Part shown: piece by piece, positions 21,030-29,009 of the stretch
Numbering within the stretch: the first letter of the stretch is position 1
How the letters are laid out: the number at the start of each line of letters is the position of its first letter
NCBI GenBank assembly: GCA_035267205.1
Contig: DATFLZ010000078.1
Location: forward strand, 1-29,827
Source of the DNA: CAXMST01 sp035267205
GTDB taxonomy: Bacteria; Actinomycetota; Thermoleophilia; Solirubrobacterales; 70-9
Direction: 5' to 3'
DNA length: 29,827 nucleotides
The notes under the pieces: generated by a model
Told to the model about the DNA's origin: nothing
What the model saw: the letters and a program-made list of their open reading frames with translations, nothing else
Database searches by the model: none
Position numbers and translations under genes: made by a program

Positions 21030-24000
21030 CGGTGGCTTGGCCGCTACCCCGAAGCCGACCCAAAACAAGGGTGAGCAGGATCCGCTCGCTGCCTTCAGCG
21101 AGCCCACTCGCAACTGGTTCCAGCGCTCCTTCGAGGGTCCCACGCCCGCGCAGGCGGAGGGCTGGCCGGCGATCGCTTCGGGCGCCAGCACGCTGATCTG
21201 CGCTCCCACCGGCTCAGGCAAGACCCTGGCCGCGTTCCTCTGGGGCATCGACACCCTCGCCCGGCGCCGGGACCAGCTCGGCACGGGGGTGAAGATCGTC
21301 TACGTATCGCCGCTCAAGGCGCTGTCCTACGACGTCGAGCGCAACCTGCGGGCGCCGCTCGCCGGGATCGGCGCCGAGGTGGCCGTCGGCCTCCGCACCG
21401 GCGACACGCCGCAGAAGGACCGCCAGGCGATGCTGCGGCGACCGCCGGACATCCTGATCACGACGCCCGAGTCGCTGTATCTGATGATGACCTCGCAGGC
21501 GCGAAAGATCCTCACCGCGGTCGAAGCCGTGATCGTCGATGAGATCCACGCGGTCGCGCCGACCAAGCGCGGCGCGCACATGGCGCTCACCCTCGAGCGC
21601 CTCGACCACCACGTCCAGAATCCCGAGCAGGACGAGCAGCTCGAGCTGACCGACGCGGACCTCGCCGAGCTGCCGCGCAAGCCGCTGCAGCGGATCGGCC
21701 TGTCGGCGACGCAGAAGCCGCTCGAGCGGATCGGCAAGTTCCTCGTCGGCCCCGGGCGCGACTGCACGATCGTCAACGCCGGCGTGCGCAAGGAGCTCGA
21801 TCTGGAGATCGTCGTGCCGGTTGAGGACATGGCGGACCCCGGTGGAACGACCCCGGTCCCGGCACCGAGCGACACGGGCCGGGATGAGGCCGGCGTGGAC
21901 AAGATCGCCGCGGAGCTCAGCGGCGAGCCCAACCACCGCTCGATCTGGCCCGCGATCTACCCGAAGCTGCTCGAGCTGGTCCGGGAGCACACGTCGACGA
22001 TCATCTTCGTCAACAACCGCCGCGGTGCCGAACGCCTTGCCAAGCGCCTGAACGAGATGGCGGCCGATGAAGCGGCAGCCGAGATCGCCCGCGCCCATCA
22101 CGGCTCCCTGGCCCACGAGGAGCGGACCAAGGTCGAGGAGCTGCTCAAGTCAGGGCAGCTGCCCTGCCTCGTCGCCACCTCGAGCCTCGAGCTCGGGATC
22201 GACATGGGCGCGGTCGATCTGGTGATCCAGGTCGAGTCGCCGAAGTCGGTCGCGCGCGGGATCCAGCGGGTCGGTCGCGCCGGGCACGAGCTCGGCGCCA
22301 CCTCGCGCGGGCGGATCTTCCCGAAGTTCCGCAGCGACCTGCTGGAGTGCGCGGTGGTCGCGAAGAAGATGCGGGCGGGCGAGATCGAGGAGACGGTGAT
22401 CCCCCGCAACCCGCTCGACGTGCTCGCTCAGCATCTCGTCTCGATGGTCGCCGACCGCGAGTGGGAGGTCGACGAGGTCGAGCGCCTGGTCCATGCGGCT
22501 GAGCCCTATGAAGATCTGGGCCGGGAGCAGCTCGAGAACGTGCTCGACATGCTTGACGGCCGCTACCCCTCCGAGCGCTTCGCCGAGCTCCGCCCGCGGC
22601 TGGTCTGGGACCGCACCGCCGGCACGATCCGGGGACGCAAGGGCGCCCGCCAGCTCGCCGTCACGAACGCCGGCACGATCCCCGACCGCGGGCTCTACGG
22701 CGTCCACCTTCCCGACGGCCGCCGGGTCGGCGAGCTCGACGAGGAGATGGTCTACGAGGCTCGCCCGGGCCAGGTGTTCCTGCTCGGCGCGAGCACCTGG
22801 CGGATCGACGACATCACCCGCGACCGCGTGATCGTCACTCCGGCACCCGGCGTGCCCGGCGCCGTCCCCTTCTGGCGCGGCGACGGCGTCGGCCGCCCGG
22901 TTGAGCTCGGCCGCTCGATCGGCGAGTTCTCGCGGGAGGCCGTGTCCGCCGAGCCCAAGGATCTGGCCAGGGACTACGACCTGGACGACCTGGCGGCCGA
23001 GAATCTCGTCGCCTACCTGCGCGAGCAGCAGGCCGCGACCCGCGTTGTCCCGTCTGATGAGACGATCGTCATCGAGCGCTTCCGGGACGAGATCGGTGAC
23101 TGGCGGCTCTGCATCCTGAGCCCGTTCGGCGGCCGCGTCCACGCCGCCTGGGGCCTCGCCCTGAGCGCCCGGATCCGGGACGAGTTCGACCTGGAGGCGG
23201 ACGCGATCTGGTCCGACGACGGGATCGTCATCCACCTCCCAGACGCCGACGAGGCGCCCTCGCCCGAGCTGGTGACCCTCGAGCCGGACGAGGTCGAGGA
23301 TCTGATCGTCGGCGAGCTCAGCGGCACGGCCCTCTTCGGAGCGCGGTTCCGAGAGGCGGCCGGCCGCTCCCTGCTGATCCCCCGCGCCTACCCCGGCAAG
23401 CGCACCCCGCTGTGGCAACAGCGGCTGCGGGCTCAGTCGCTGCTCGAGGTCGCCAAGGACTTCCCCCGCTTCCCGGTCACGCTCGAGACCTACCGCGAGG
23501 TGCTCAAGGACGTCCTCGACCTGCCCGCCCTCACTCAGATCCTGCGGGACATCGGCTCGCGGAAGATCAGCCTGGTCGAGGTCGAGACTCAGACCGCGAG
23601 CCCCTTCGCCTCCTCGCTGCTCTTCGACTACGTCGCCACCTATATGTATGAGGGGGACACGCCGAACGCCGAGCGCCGCGCCGCGGCCCTGGCGCTCGAC
23701 CGAGACCTCCTCCGCGAGCTGCTCGGCCAGGAGGAGCTGCGCGAGCTGATCGATCCTGCGGCGTTGGACGAGCTCGAGGACTCGCTCCAGCACCGCACGG
23801 AGCAATCGCAGGCCGCCGACCGGGATCACCTCGAGCAGATTCTGCGCCGCCTCGGTGATCTGACCGACGAGGAGGCCGAGCAGCGGGTCGCCGAGGGCTA
23901 CTCGGCCGCGTCCATGCTCACCAAGCTCGAGGACGAGCGTCGTGCGGTGAAGGTCCGGATCGCAGGCGAGGAGCGCTGGATCGCGGCGCAGGACGGCGGG

Positions 24001-25584
24001 CTCTATCGCGACGCGCTCGGGGTGCCGGTGCCCTCCGGGCTCCCGGACGCCTTCCTGGAGGAGGTGCCCGAGCCGATGGTCGCGCTGATGCGCCGCTACG
24101 CCCGCACGCATGGCCCCTTCCCGACCGCGCGGGCGGCGAACCGGTACGGCGTGGACGTGGAGCCCGCGCTCAAGCAGATGGAGCGCGCGGGCGAGATGGT
24201 CCGCGGCGAGCTCCTCCCCGGGGGAACCGAGCGCGAATGGTGCGACCCGGACGTGCTGCGCCGTGTGCGGCGCGCGAGCCTCGCGGTGCTGCGCAAGGAG
24301 GTCGAGGCCGCCGACATCAGGGAGCTCGCTCGCTTCCTTCCCTCCTGGCAGAACGTGGACGCGCATCGCCCGGCCGGCGCCGGCCCCGATCGCCTGCGCG
24401 AGGCGCTCGTTCCCCTTCAGGGGGTCGCGCTCACGCCCGAGGTCTGGGAGCGGGACGTGCTGCCCCGTCGCCTTGGCGCCTACTCCCAGAGCTGGCTGGA
24501 CGAGCTGACGACCGGCGGCGAGGTCGTCTGGATCGGCGGCGGCCCGGTCGGTCGCACCGGGCGCGTCGCCCTCTACTTCCGCGATGACGTCCGGCTCGCC
24601 GGTCCGCCCCCGGCCAACGCGAAGCTCGATCGCCCGGAGGGCGAGCTGCACGACCGGATCCGCGAGCTGCTTGCGGGCCGCCCGGCGTTCTGGCTCGACA
24701 TCAGCACCGCGATCGAGGACGCCGAGCGCGAGGAGCTGCACTCAGCGCTCTGGGACCTCGCCTGGGCGGGCGAGGTGACCAACGACGCCTTCGCCCCGCT
24801 GCGCGCCCCGCGGCTGCGCGCGGTCACCCGCTCCGAGTCGCGTCGCGCCCGTCGCTTCTCCTCGCGTCGCGCCGCCACCGGCCAGGCGCTGCAGGGCCGC
24901 TGGTCGCTGGTCAGCGAGCTGCTCGCCGACGCGCCGCCGCAGGGACCCCGCTGGCGGGCGCAGGCCGAGCTGATGCTCGAGCGCTATGGGATCGTCACGC
25001 GGGAGACGGTGCTCTCCGAGGGGATCCCCGGCGGCTTCACCACCCTCTACGGCGAGCTCTCCAACCTCGAGATTCTCGGCACCGCCCGCCGCGGCTATTT
25101 CGTCGAGGGGCTCGGCGGGGCGCAGTTCGCGCTCGCGGGGGCTGTCGAGCGGCTCCGCTCGCTGCCCCGTGAGGAGGGCGTCCATCAGCTGCTCGCCGCC
25201 ACCGATCCCGCCCAGCCCTACGGCTCGCAGCTGAGCTGGCCGAAGCCGCCGCTGCGCGAGGTGAGCGAGGACGCGGCCGAGGGTGAGAAGCGCGGAGGCC
25301 GCCGACCGAGCCGGGTCGCCGGCGCCTACGTCCTGCTTCGGGACGGCGAGCCCGTTGTCTATGTCGAGCGCGGCGGCAAGGGCATCCTGCGGCTGGCCCA
25401 CATGGACGAGGCCGGGCTCGCGGCGGCGCTCGCGGCGCTTACCGCCGCGGCGCGCGACGGCCTGATCCCGAAGCTGGGGATCGAGAAGGTGGACGGCGAG
25501 CCGGTGTTCGGATCCGGCCTCGAGGAGGCGCTCGGCGAGGCCGGCTTCTCACGCCAGCCGAAGCGCATGGTCGCCGGCGCCTGA
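21025..25584 (+). CDS. lhr: Lhr-type large ATP-dependent DNA helicase
   Basis: A protein of about 1,515 residues, the full length of bacterial Lhr. Lhr is a 3'-5' single-strand DNA translocase and RNA:DNA helicase linked to mutagen response. Helicase core: PTGSGKT at 61-67, SPLKALSYD near 95-103, DEIH at 172-175, SAT at 227-229, ATSSLELGIDMG near 384-395 and QRVGRAGH at 414-421. The winged-helix and bridging domains follow (about 440-900), then the long C-terminal Lhr-CTD with winged-helix repeats, including SELLADAPPQGPRWRAQAEL and RYGIVTRETVLSEGIPGGF. The coordinates use the outermost in-frame start, ATG 21025; TTG 21037 is a serious alternative because a -10 overlaps the ATG. It is monocistronic and convergent with the M23 gene. 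Confidence 0.93.
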   Translation: MIGGLAATPKPTQNKGEQDPLAAFSEPTRNWFQRSFEGPTPAQAEGWPAIASGASTLICAPTGSGKTLAAFLWGIDTLARRRDQLGTGVKIVYVSPLKALSYDVERNLRAPLAGIGAEVAVGLRTGDTPQKDRQAMLRRPPDILITTPESLYLMMTSQARKILTAVEAVIVDEIHAVAPTKRGAHMALTLERLDHHVQNPEQDEQLELTDADLAELPRKPLQRIGLSATQKPLERIGKFLVGPGRDCTIVNAGVRKELDLEIVVPVEDMADPGGTTPVPAPSDTGRDEAGVDKIAAELSGEPNHRSIWPAIYPKLLELVREHTSTIIFVNNRRGAERLAKRLNEMAADEAAAEIARAHHGSLAHEERTKVEELLKSGQLPCLVATSSLELGIDMGAVDLVIQVESPKSVARGIQRVGRAGHELGATSRGRIFPKFRSDLLECAVVAKKMRAGEIEETVIPRNPLDVLAQHLVSMVADREWEVDEVERLVHAAEPYEDLGREQLENVLDMLDGRYPSERFAELRPRLVWDRTAGTIRGRKGARQLAVTNAGTIPDRGLYGVHLPDGRRVGELDEEMVYEARPGQVFLLGASTWRIDDITRDRVIVTPAPGVPGAVPFWRGDGVGRPVELGRSIGEFSREAVSAEPKDLARDYDLDDLAAENLVAYLREQQAATRVVPSDETIVIERFRDEIGDWRLCILSPFGGRVHAAWGLALSARIRDEFDLEADAIWSDDGIVIHLPDADEAPSPELVTLEPDEVEDLIVGELSGTALFGARFREAAGRSLLIPRAYPGKRTPLWQQRLRAQSLLEVAKDFPRFPVTLETYREVLKDVLDLPALTQILRDIGSRKISLVEVETQTASPFASSLLFDYVATYMYEGDTPNAERRAAALALDRDLLRELLGQEELRELIDPAALDELEDSLQHRTEQSQAADRDHLEQILRRLGDLTDEEAEQRVAEGYSAASMLTKLEDERRAVKVRIAGEERWIAAQDGGLYRDALGVPVPSGLPDAFLEEVPEPMVALMRRYARTHGPFPTARAANRYGVDVEPALKQMERAGEMVRGELLPGGTEREWCDPDVLRRVRRASLAVLRKEVEAADIRELARFLPSWQNVDAHRPAGAGPDRLREALVPLQGVALTPEVWERDVLPRRLGAYSQSWLDELTTGGEVVWIGGGPVGRTGRVALYFRDDVRLAGPPPANAKLDRPEGELHDRIRELLAGRPAFWLDISTAIEDAEREELHSALWDLAWAGEVTNDAFAPLRAPRLRAVTRSESRRARRFSSRRAATGQALQGRWSLVSELLADAPPQGPRWRAQAELMLERYGIVTRETVLSEGIPGGFTTLYGELSNLEILGTARRGYFVEGLGGAQFALAGAVERLRSLPREEGVHQLLAATDPAQPYGSQLSWPKPPLREVSEDAAEGEKRGGRRPSRVAGAYVLLRDGEPVVYVERGGKGILRLAHMDEAGLAAALAALTAAARDGLIPKLGIEKVDGEPVFGSGLEEALGEAGFSRQPKRMVAGA

Positions 25585-25600
25585 GGCGTCCCGGCGGGCC

Positions 25601-25616
25601 GTGGTGCTCGTACCAC
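25601..25616. terminator. Small hairpin between convergent lhr and M23 genes
   Basis: GTGGT (25601-25605) pairs with ACCAC (25612-25616) around a six-base loop, 16 nt after the lhr stop. There is no U-tract, as is common in high-GC actinobacteria. The stem is short, so the assignment is weak. Confidence 0.25.
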
Positions 25617-25667
25617 CAGACCTCGCCGCGCGCTACCAGGGCTTCGACTCCTCGGCCTCGAGACGCT

Positions 25668-26513
25668 TCAGCTCCAGCCGTCCCAGCGACGCAGCTCCGG
25701 CTCGGGATCGACCGGCCGCCCGTTCTCGCGCAGCTCGAAGTGGAGGTGGCACGGGGTCGAGCGGGCGTTGCCCGTCTGGCCGACCCTCCCCACCCGCTGC
25801 CCGGTTCGCACCCGCTCGCCCTTGCCGACCGTCGGCGGCCCGATCAGGTGCGAGTAGAAGTAGCTCTCGTCGGTTTTTCGGCCGTTGATGAGGACGTAGT
25901 AGCCGTAGAGGCGATCGTCGTAGCCGACCCGGCGCACCTTCCCACCGCGTGCGGCGACCAGCGGCGTGCCGCAGTCGGCGAGGATGTCGTAGCCCTCGTG
26001 AGTGCGCCCGCCGTTGCGCCCGGCACCGAACTCCCCGACCGCTCCACGCGCGCTGTGGGGGCCGTCCACCGGATACACGTGCCCGCGCAGCCGGAACCGT
26101 CCGGCGTGGCGCAGCGGTCGCCCCTTGGCTCCGACCCGGAACTCGTAGCGCCCGTCGCGGGCGGCGCCCCCGCGGCGCTTGCGGCCGTTCCAGCGGCGCT
26201 GATAGCGCCTGCCCGGCCGGGCTCGACGCTCCCGCCACGCGGCCACCGTCTTGCCCGTCCGCAGCTCGATCACCTCGATCCGGAGATCGGTGGCGCGCCG
26301 CGCCGAGAAGCGGAACCTGAGCCTGGGACGCCGGGGGCCCGCGAACAGCGCCTGCCGCGGTGATACGGACGCCCGCTCGAGCTTGAAGGCGAGGGCCCGG
26401 CCCGCCCGTTCCGGTCCATCTGCGTGGGCCGGGGAGCCCGGCACCCCCAGCCATGCCAGGGCTGCGAGCGTCGCTGCGAGCAGCGCGGAGACCCGCGGGG
26501 AGGGTTGAAGCAT
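25668..26513 (-). CDS. Secreted M23 (LytM-type) peptidase
   Basis: A 281-residue exported protein. A signal peptide spans about 1-31 (VSALLAATLAALAWLG, then SPAHA before cleavage). Residues 40-145 form a basic, beta-sandwich-like domain (FRFSARRATDLRIEVIEL, ARDGRYEFRVGAKG) similar to Ig-like domains used as spacers. The M23 domain covers about 150-270 with the complete zinc site: H172 and D176 (HEGYD), and HLH at 256-258, plus H222 (YFYSHL). These enzymes cut peptidoglycan cross-bridges or activate amidases. ATG 26513 is supported by TACAGT six bases upstream; the longer frame would extend into the upstream intergenic DNA. Very Arg-rich before the catalytic domain. Confidence 0.88.
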   Translation of the reverse strand: MLQPSPRVSALLAATLAALAWLGVPGSPAHADGPERAGRALAFKLERASVSPRQALFAGPRRPRLRFRFSARRATDLRIEVIELRTGKTVAAWRERRARPGRRYQRRWNGRKRRGGAARDGRYEFRVGAKGRPLRHAGRFRLRGHVYPVDGPHSARGAVGEFGAGRNGGRTHEGYDILADCGTPLVAARGGKVRRVGYDDRLYGYYVLINGRKTDESYFYSHLIGPPTVGKGERVRTGQRVGRVGQTGNARSTPCHLHFELRENGRPVDPEPELRRWDGWS

Positions 26514-26519
26514 CGGCCG

Positions 26520-26525
26520 ACTGTA
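26520..26525 (-). promoter_or_regulatory. -10 element (TACAGT) of the M23 gene
   Basis: TACAGT on the minus strand ends 6 nt before the ATG at 26513. Predicted leaderless transcript. Confidence 0.5.
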
Positions 26526-26671
26526 CGCCGTCGGTTTGGGCCGGCGCCGGGCGGGCGGGGGCGCAGGCTGTGCGCGATCACGCCAAACTGAGCGGCATGC
26601 AGGCCAGATCATCGAGCGCGGCGGCGCGCGGTTCGTCGCCTTGGACCCGGGACCACACGGGAGGCCAGATC

Positions 26672-27025
26672 ATGCGGTACGGACTCGTCGCCGCCTCTGG
26701 ATATGTACTTGCGCTCGCGCTCTTCGCGGTGATGGTCGAGGTCGGGATCTCGCCCTACGTTGCGGCCCCGGTCGTCTTCGTCGCCAACGGCGCCTACAAC
26801 TTCCTCCTGTTCAGGGCGTTCTCGTTTCCGGCCGGGTCGATGGCGGCCGGGTCGCAGGTTGGGAGGTTCGTCGGCGTTGCCGGCGTGTCCCTCGTCGTCA
26901 ATTACGGCGTGCTGTACGCGCTCTACGGCGTGCTCGGTGTTGACCCGGTCCCAGCGCAGGCCGTGGCCGTGGCGACCGCGGCCCCGGTCGGATTTCTGGG
27001 CAACAAGCTCTGGACGTTCGCGTGA
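26672..27025 (+). CDS. GtrA-family membrane protein
   Basis: A 117-residue protein with four hydrophobic segments (about 3-24, 28-48, 64-88 and 92-115). The GtrA signatures are ANGAYNFLLFRAFSF near 38-52 and the closing GNKLWTFA. GtrA proteins are thought to move or support transfer of polyprenyl-linked sugars across the membrane, usually with a GtrB-like glycosyltransferase; one sits 2 kb away on the other strand. ATG 26672 is chosen for its GGGAGG ribosome-binding site seven bases upstream. An in-frame ATG at 26597 would add 25 residues that resemble no GtrA N-terminus. The TGA overlaps the aminotransferase GTG by 4 nt. Confidence 0.82.
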   Translation: MRYGLVAASGYVLALALFAVMVEVGISPYVAAPVVFVANGAYNFLLFRAFSFPAGSMAAGSQVGRFVGVAGVSLVVNYGVLYALYGVLGVDPVPAQAVAVATAAPVGFLGNKLWTFA

Positions 27026-28140
27026 GCACCCGGGTCGATCCCGAAGCTCTCCCGTCGCCGGCGGGGATCGCCGAGCTGACCTCGTCCCTCCGCCGGGACC
27101 TCGCCGCCGCCGCCACGCGCGTCATCGACAGCGGCTGGCTCGTGCTCGGCCCGGAGGTGGAGGCGTTCGAGGAGGAGTTCTCGGACTGGGCCGGGGCCAC
27201 GGCTTGTGTGGGGGTCGCGTCGGGCACCGATGCTCTCACCCTGATCCTCATGGCCGCCGGGATCGGGCCGGGGGATGAGGTCATCGTTCCTTCCAACGCC
27301 CTGCCGACGGCGTTTGGCGTCGCCGCAAGCGGAGCGACACTCAGGTTCGCCGATGTCGGCTCCACCGATTACAACCTCGACCCGGACGAGGTCGAGCGGT
27401 TGACCGGCCCTCGTACGCGAGCCGTGGTCGCGGTGCACCTCTACGGGCACCCGGCGCGCACGGATGAGATCGCACGCCGCATCGACCGCAGTCGGATCGC
27501 TCTGATCGAGGACTGCGCGCAGGCGCATGGCGCGCAGTTTGAGGGGAGCCCGGTCGGCTTGGTCGGGGACGCCGCCGCCTGGAGCTTCTATCCGACGAAG
27601 AACCTCGGGGCTCTGGGCGACGGTGGGGCCGTCACGACGAGCGACACCGAACTTGCCGAGCGCGTGCGCTCCCTCCGGGTCTACGGCGAAGAGGAGCGGT
27701 ACCGAAGCCCGCGGGTGGGAACCAACAGCCGGCTGGATGAGCTCCAGGCTGCGATGCTGCGCGTCAAGCTCGCCCACCTCGAGGAGTGGCAGCGACGCCG
27801 CCGCGAGGTAGCCGCGACCTACGATGAGCTCCTCGCGGGCTCGGCCGCCTCGCGACCTCCCCATGCCGACGACATCACCCACGCGCGCCACCTGTACCCC
27901 GCGCGCGTGCCGGATCGGGACGCGCTGCGGGCCGGGCTCTCAGAACGCGGCCTGAACCTCGGCATCCACTACCCGCTCGGCGCCCACCAGCAGCCGTGCT
28001 TCAGCGAGCTTGCCGATCGGGCCCTGCCCGTCACCGAGGATCTCGCGGGGAGTCTGCTCAGCCTCCCGATGCACCCGTTCGTGAGCGAGCCCCAGGCCCA
28101 GACCGTCGCCGAGATGCTGCTCGCCGGACTCGCGGACTAG
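27022..28140 (+). CDS. DegT/DnrJ/EryC1 sugar aminotransferase (FdtB/QdtB-like)
   Basis: A 372-residue PLP enzyme transferring an amino group from glutamate to a keto-sugar nucleotide. Features: GWLVLGPEVEAFEEEF near 38-53, VGVASGTDALTL (63-74) for the phosphate, VPSNALPTAFGV, the cofactor-contacting D164 in IEDCAQAHGA, and the Schiff-base Lys193 in SFYPTKNLGALGDGG. N-S-R-L-D-E-L-Q-A-A closes the family signature. Its partner on the opposite strand carries an FdtA-type ketoisomerase domain, so the likely substrate is a dTDP-3-keto-6-deoxyhexose and the product a dTDP-3-amino-3,6-dideoxyhexose. The specific sugar is inference. Coupled to gtrA by a 4-nt overlap, its TAG shares the CTAG with the converging gene's stop. 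Confidence 0.9.
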   Translation: MSTRVDPEALPSPAGIAELTSSLRRDLAAAATRVIDSGWLVLGPEVEAFEEEFSDWAGATACVGVASGTDALTLILMAAGIGPGDEVIVPSNALPTAFGVAASGATLRFADVGSTDYNLDPDEVERLTGPRTRAVVAVHLYGHPARTDEIARRIDRSRIALIEDCAQAHGAQFEGSPVGLVGDAAAWSFYPTKNLGALGDGGAVTTSDTELAERVRSLRVYGEEERYRSPRVGTNSRLDELQAAMLRVKLAHLEEWQRRRREVAATYDELLAGSAASRPPHADDITHARHLYPARVPDRDALRAGLSERGLNLGIHYPLGAHQQPCFSELADRALPVTEDLAGSLLSLPMHPFVSEPQAQTVAEMLLAGLAD

Positions 28141-29009
28141 GACACCGCGGCAGCGCGGAGCTCCAGGAACTCCGCGTAGTCGCGGATGTAGTCGCTTGCG
28201 TCGTAGGGGTGTGACGCGAGCACGAGGAGCACAGCGTCGGCCGAGTACCGGTACTGGGTCCCCCAGGTCATCGGCGGCAGGTACAGCCCGACCCCCGGCG
28301 AGTCGAGCAGGTACTCGCGGCGGCTGTCCCCATCGTCCACGATGCCGTGAACCCGGCCGGTCAGCGCCACCAGGAACTGAGCGCACGTCCTGTGCGCGTG
28401 TTCGCCGCGAACCTCCTCACCGGGGACGTCATAGACGACGAATGCGCGCTGGGGCGTGAACGGGAGCGGCCGGTCCCTCTCGACGGCCACGAGGGAGCCG
28501 CGGAGGTCGCTCGCGATCGTGCACTCGATCAGTCGAGCCCCGTCACCGTCGGTGTCAGGCTCCCCTGCGACGGCGACTGTCCCCGCGTCGGCCTCGATCG
28601 GTACGAGCGGCTCGCCCGACTCCTTGCTTACGTAGCCCACGATCCTCGCCGGATTTCCGGAGACGATCGCCTCGCTCGGGATCGCGGCTTCGACGACCGC
28701 ATTCGGGCCGATCACCGCACGATCACCCACCGAGACGCCCGCGAGCACGACCGCGTTCGCTCCCACCTGCACGCCGTCCCCGACGAAAGCCGGCTCCTCA
28801 GCTGCCCCGCCCGGCGGGCGAGCGGCAACCACAGCCCCGTGGTCGATGACGACGTCGTCGCCGACGACCGCGGACCCGACGACCGCGTTGCCTCCCACCC
28901 GGATCCGCGCGCCGAGGCGCGCGGACTCCTCGATGACCGCCGTCTCGTTGACGCCGTCGCGCGCTCCTCCCGTGCGCCCCGGCTCGGCGCCGTCCGGTGG
29001 CGCGGTCAC
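28137..29009 (-). CDS. WxcM-like LbetaH acyltransferase + dTDP-ketohexose isomerase fusion
   Basis: A 290-residue two-domain protein. Residues about 22-125 are hexapeptide repeats of a left-handed beta-helix acyltransferase (NAVVGSAVVGDDVVIDHGAV, GANAVVLAGVSVGDRAVIG, ending VSGNPARIVG). Residues about 158-285 are an FdtA/WxcM-type cupin: SDLRGSLVAVERDRPLPF, RGEHAHRT with catalytic H204 and H206, YLPPMTWG, VLLVLASHPYD and DYIRDYAEFL. FdtA-type enzymes convert dTDP-4-keto-6-deoxyglucose to its 3-keto isomer, the substrate of the neighbouring aminotransferase; the LbetaH domain could then acylate the 3-amino group. The GTG start overlaps the glycosyltransferase stop (GTGA). Whether the sugar is of Fuc3NAc or Qui3NAc type cannot be read here. 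Confidence 0.88.
   Translation of the reverse strand: MTAPPDGAEPGRTGGARDGVNETAVIEESARLGARIRVGGNAVVGSAVVGDDVVIDHGAVVAARPPGGAAEEPAFVGDGVQVGANAVVLAGVSVGDRAVIGPNAVVEAAIPSEAIVSGNPARIVGYVSKESGEPLVPIEADAGTVAVAGEPDTDGDGARLIECTIASDLRGSLVAVERDRPLPFTPQRAFVVYDVPGEEVRGEHAHRTCAQFLVALTGRVHGIVDDGDSRREYLLDSPGVGLYLPPMTWGTQYRYSADAVLLVLASHPYDASDYIRDYAEFLELRAAAVS

Noticed and set aside
21037..21039. TTG as the single start of lhr
   Set aside because: Its spacing from TATGAT is right, but leaderless initiation on TTG is rare in studied actinobacteria, so it is kept as an alternative to ATG 21025.
22150..24741. 863-codon minus-strand open frame
   Set aside because: Antisense to lhr; long only because high GC makes stop codons rare on the opposite strand.
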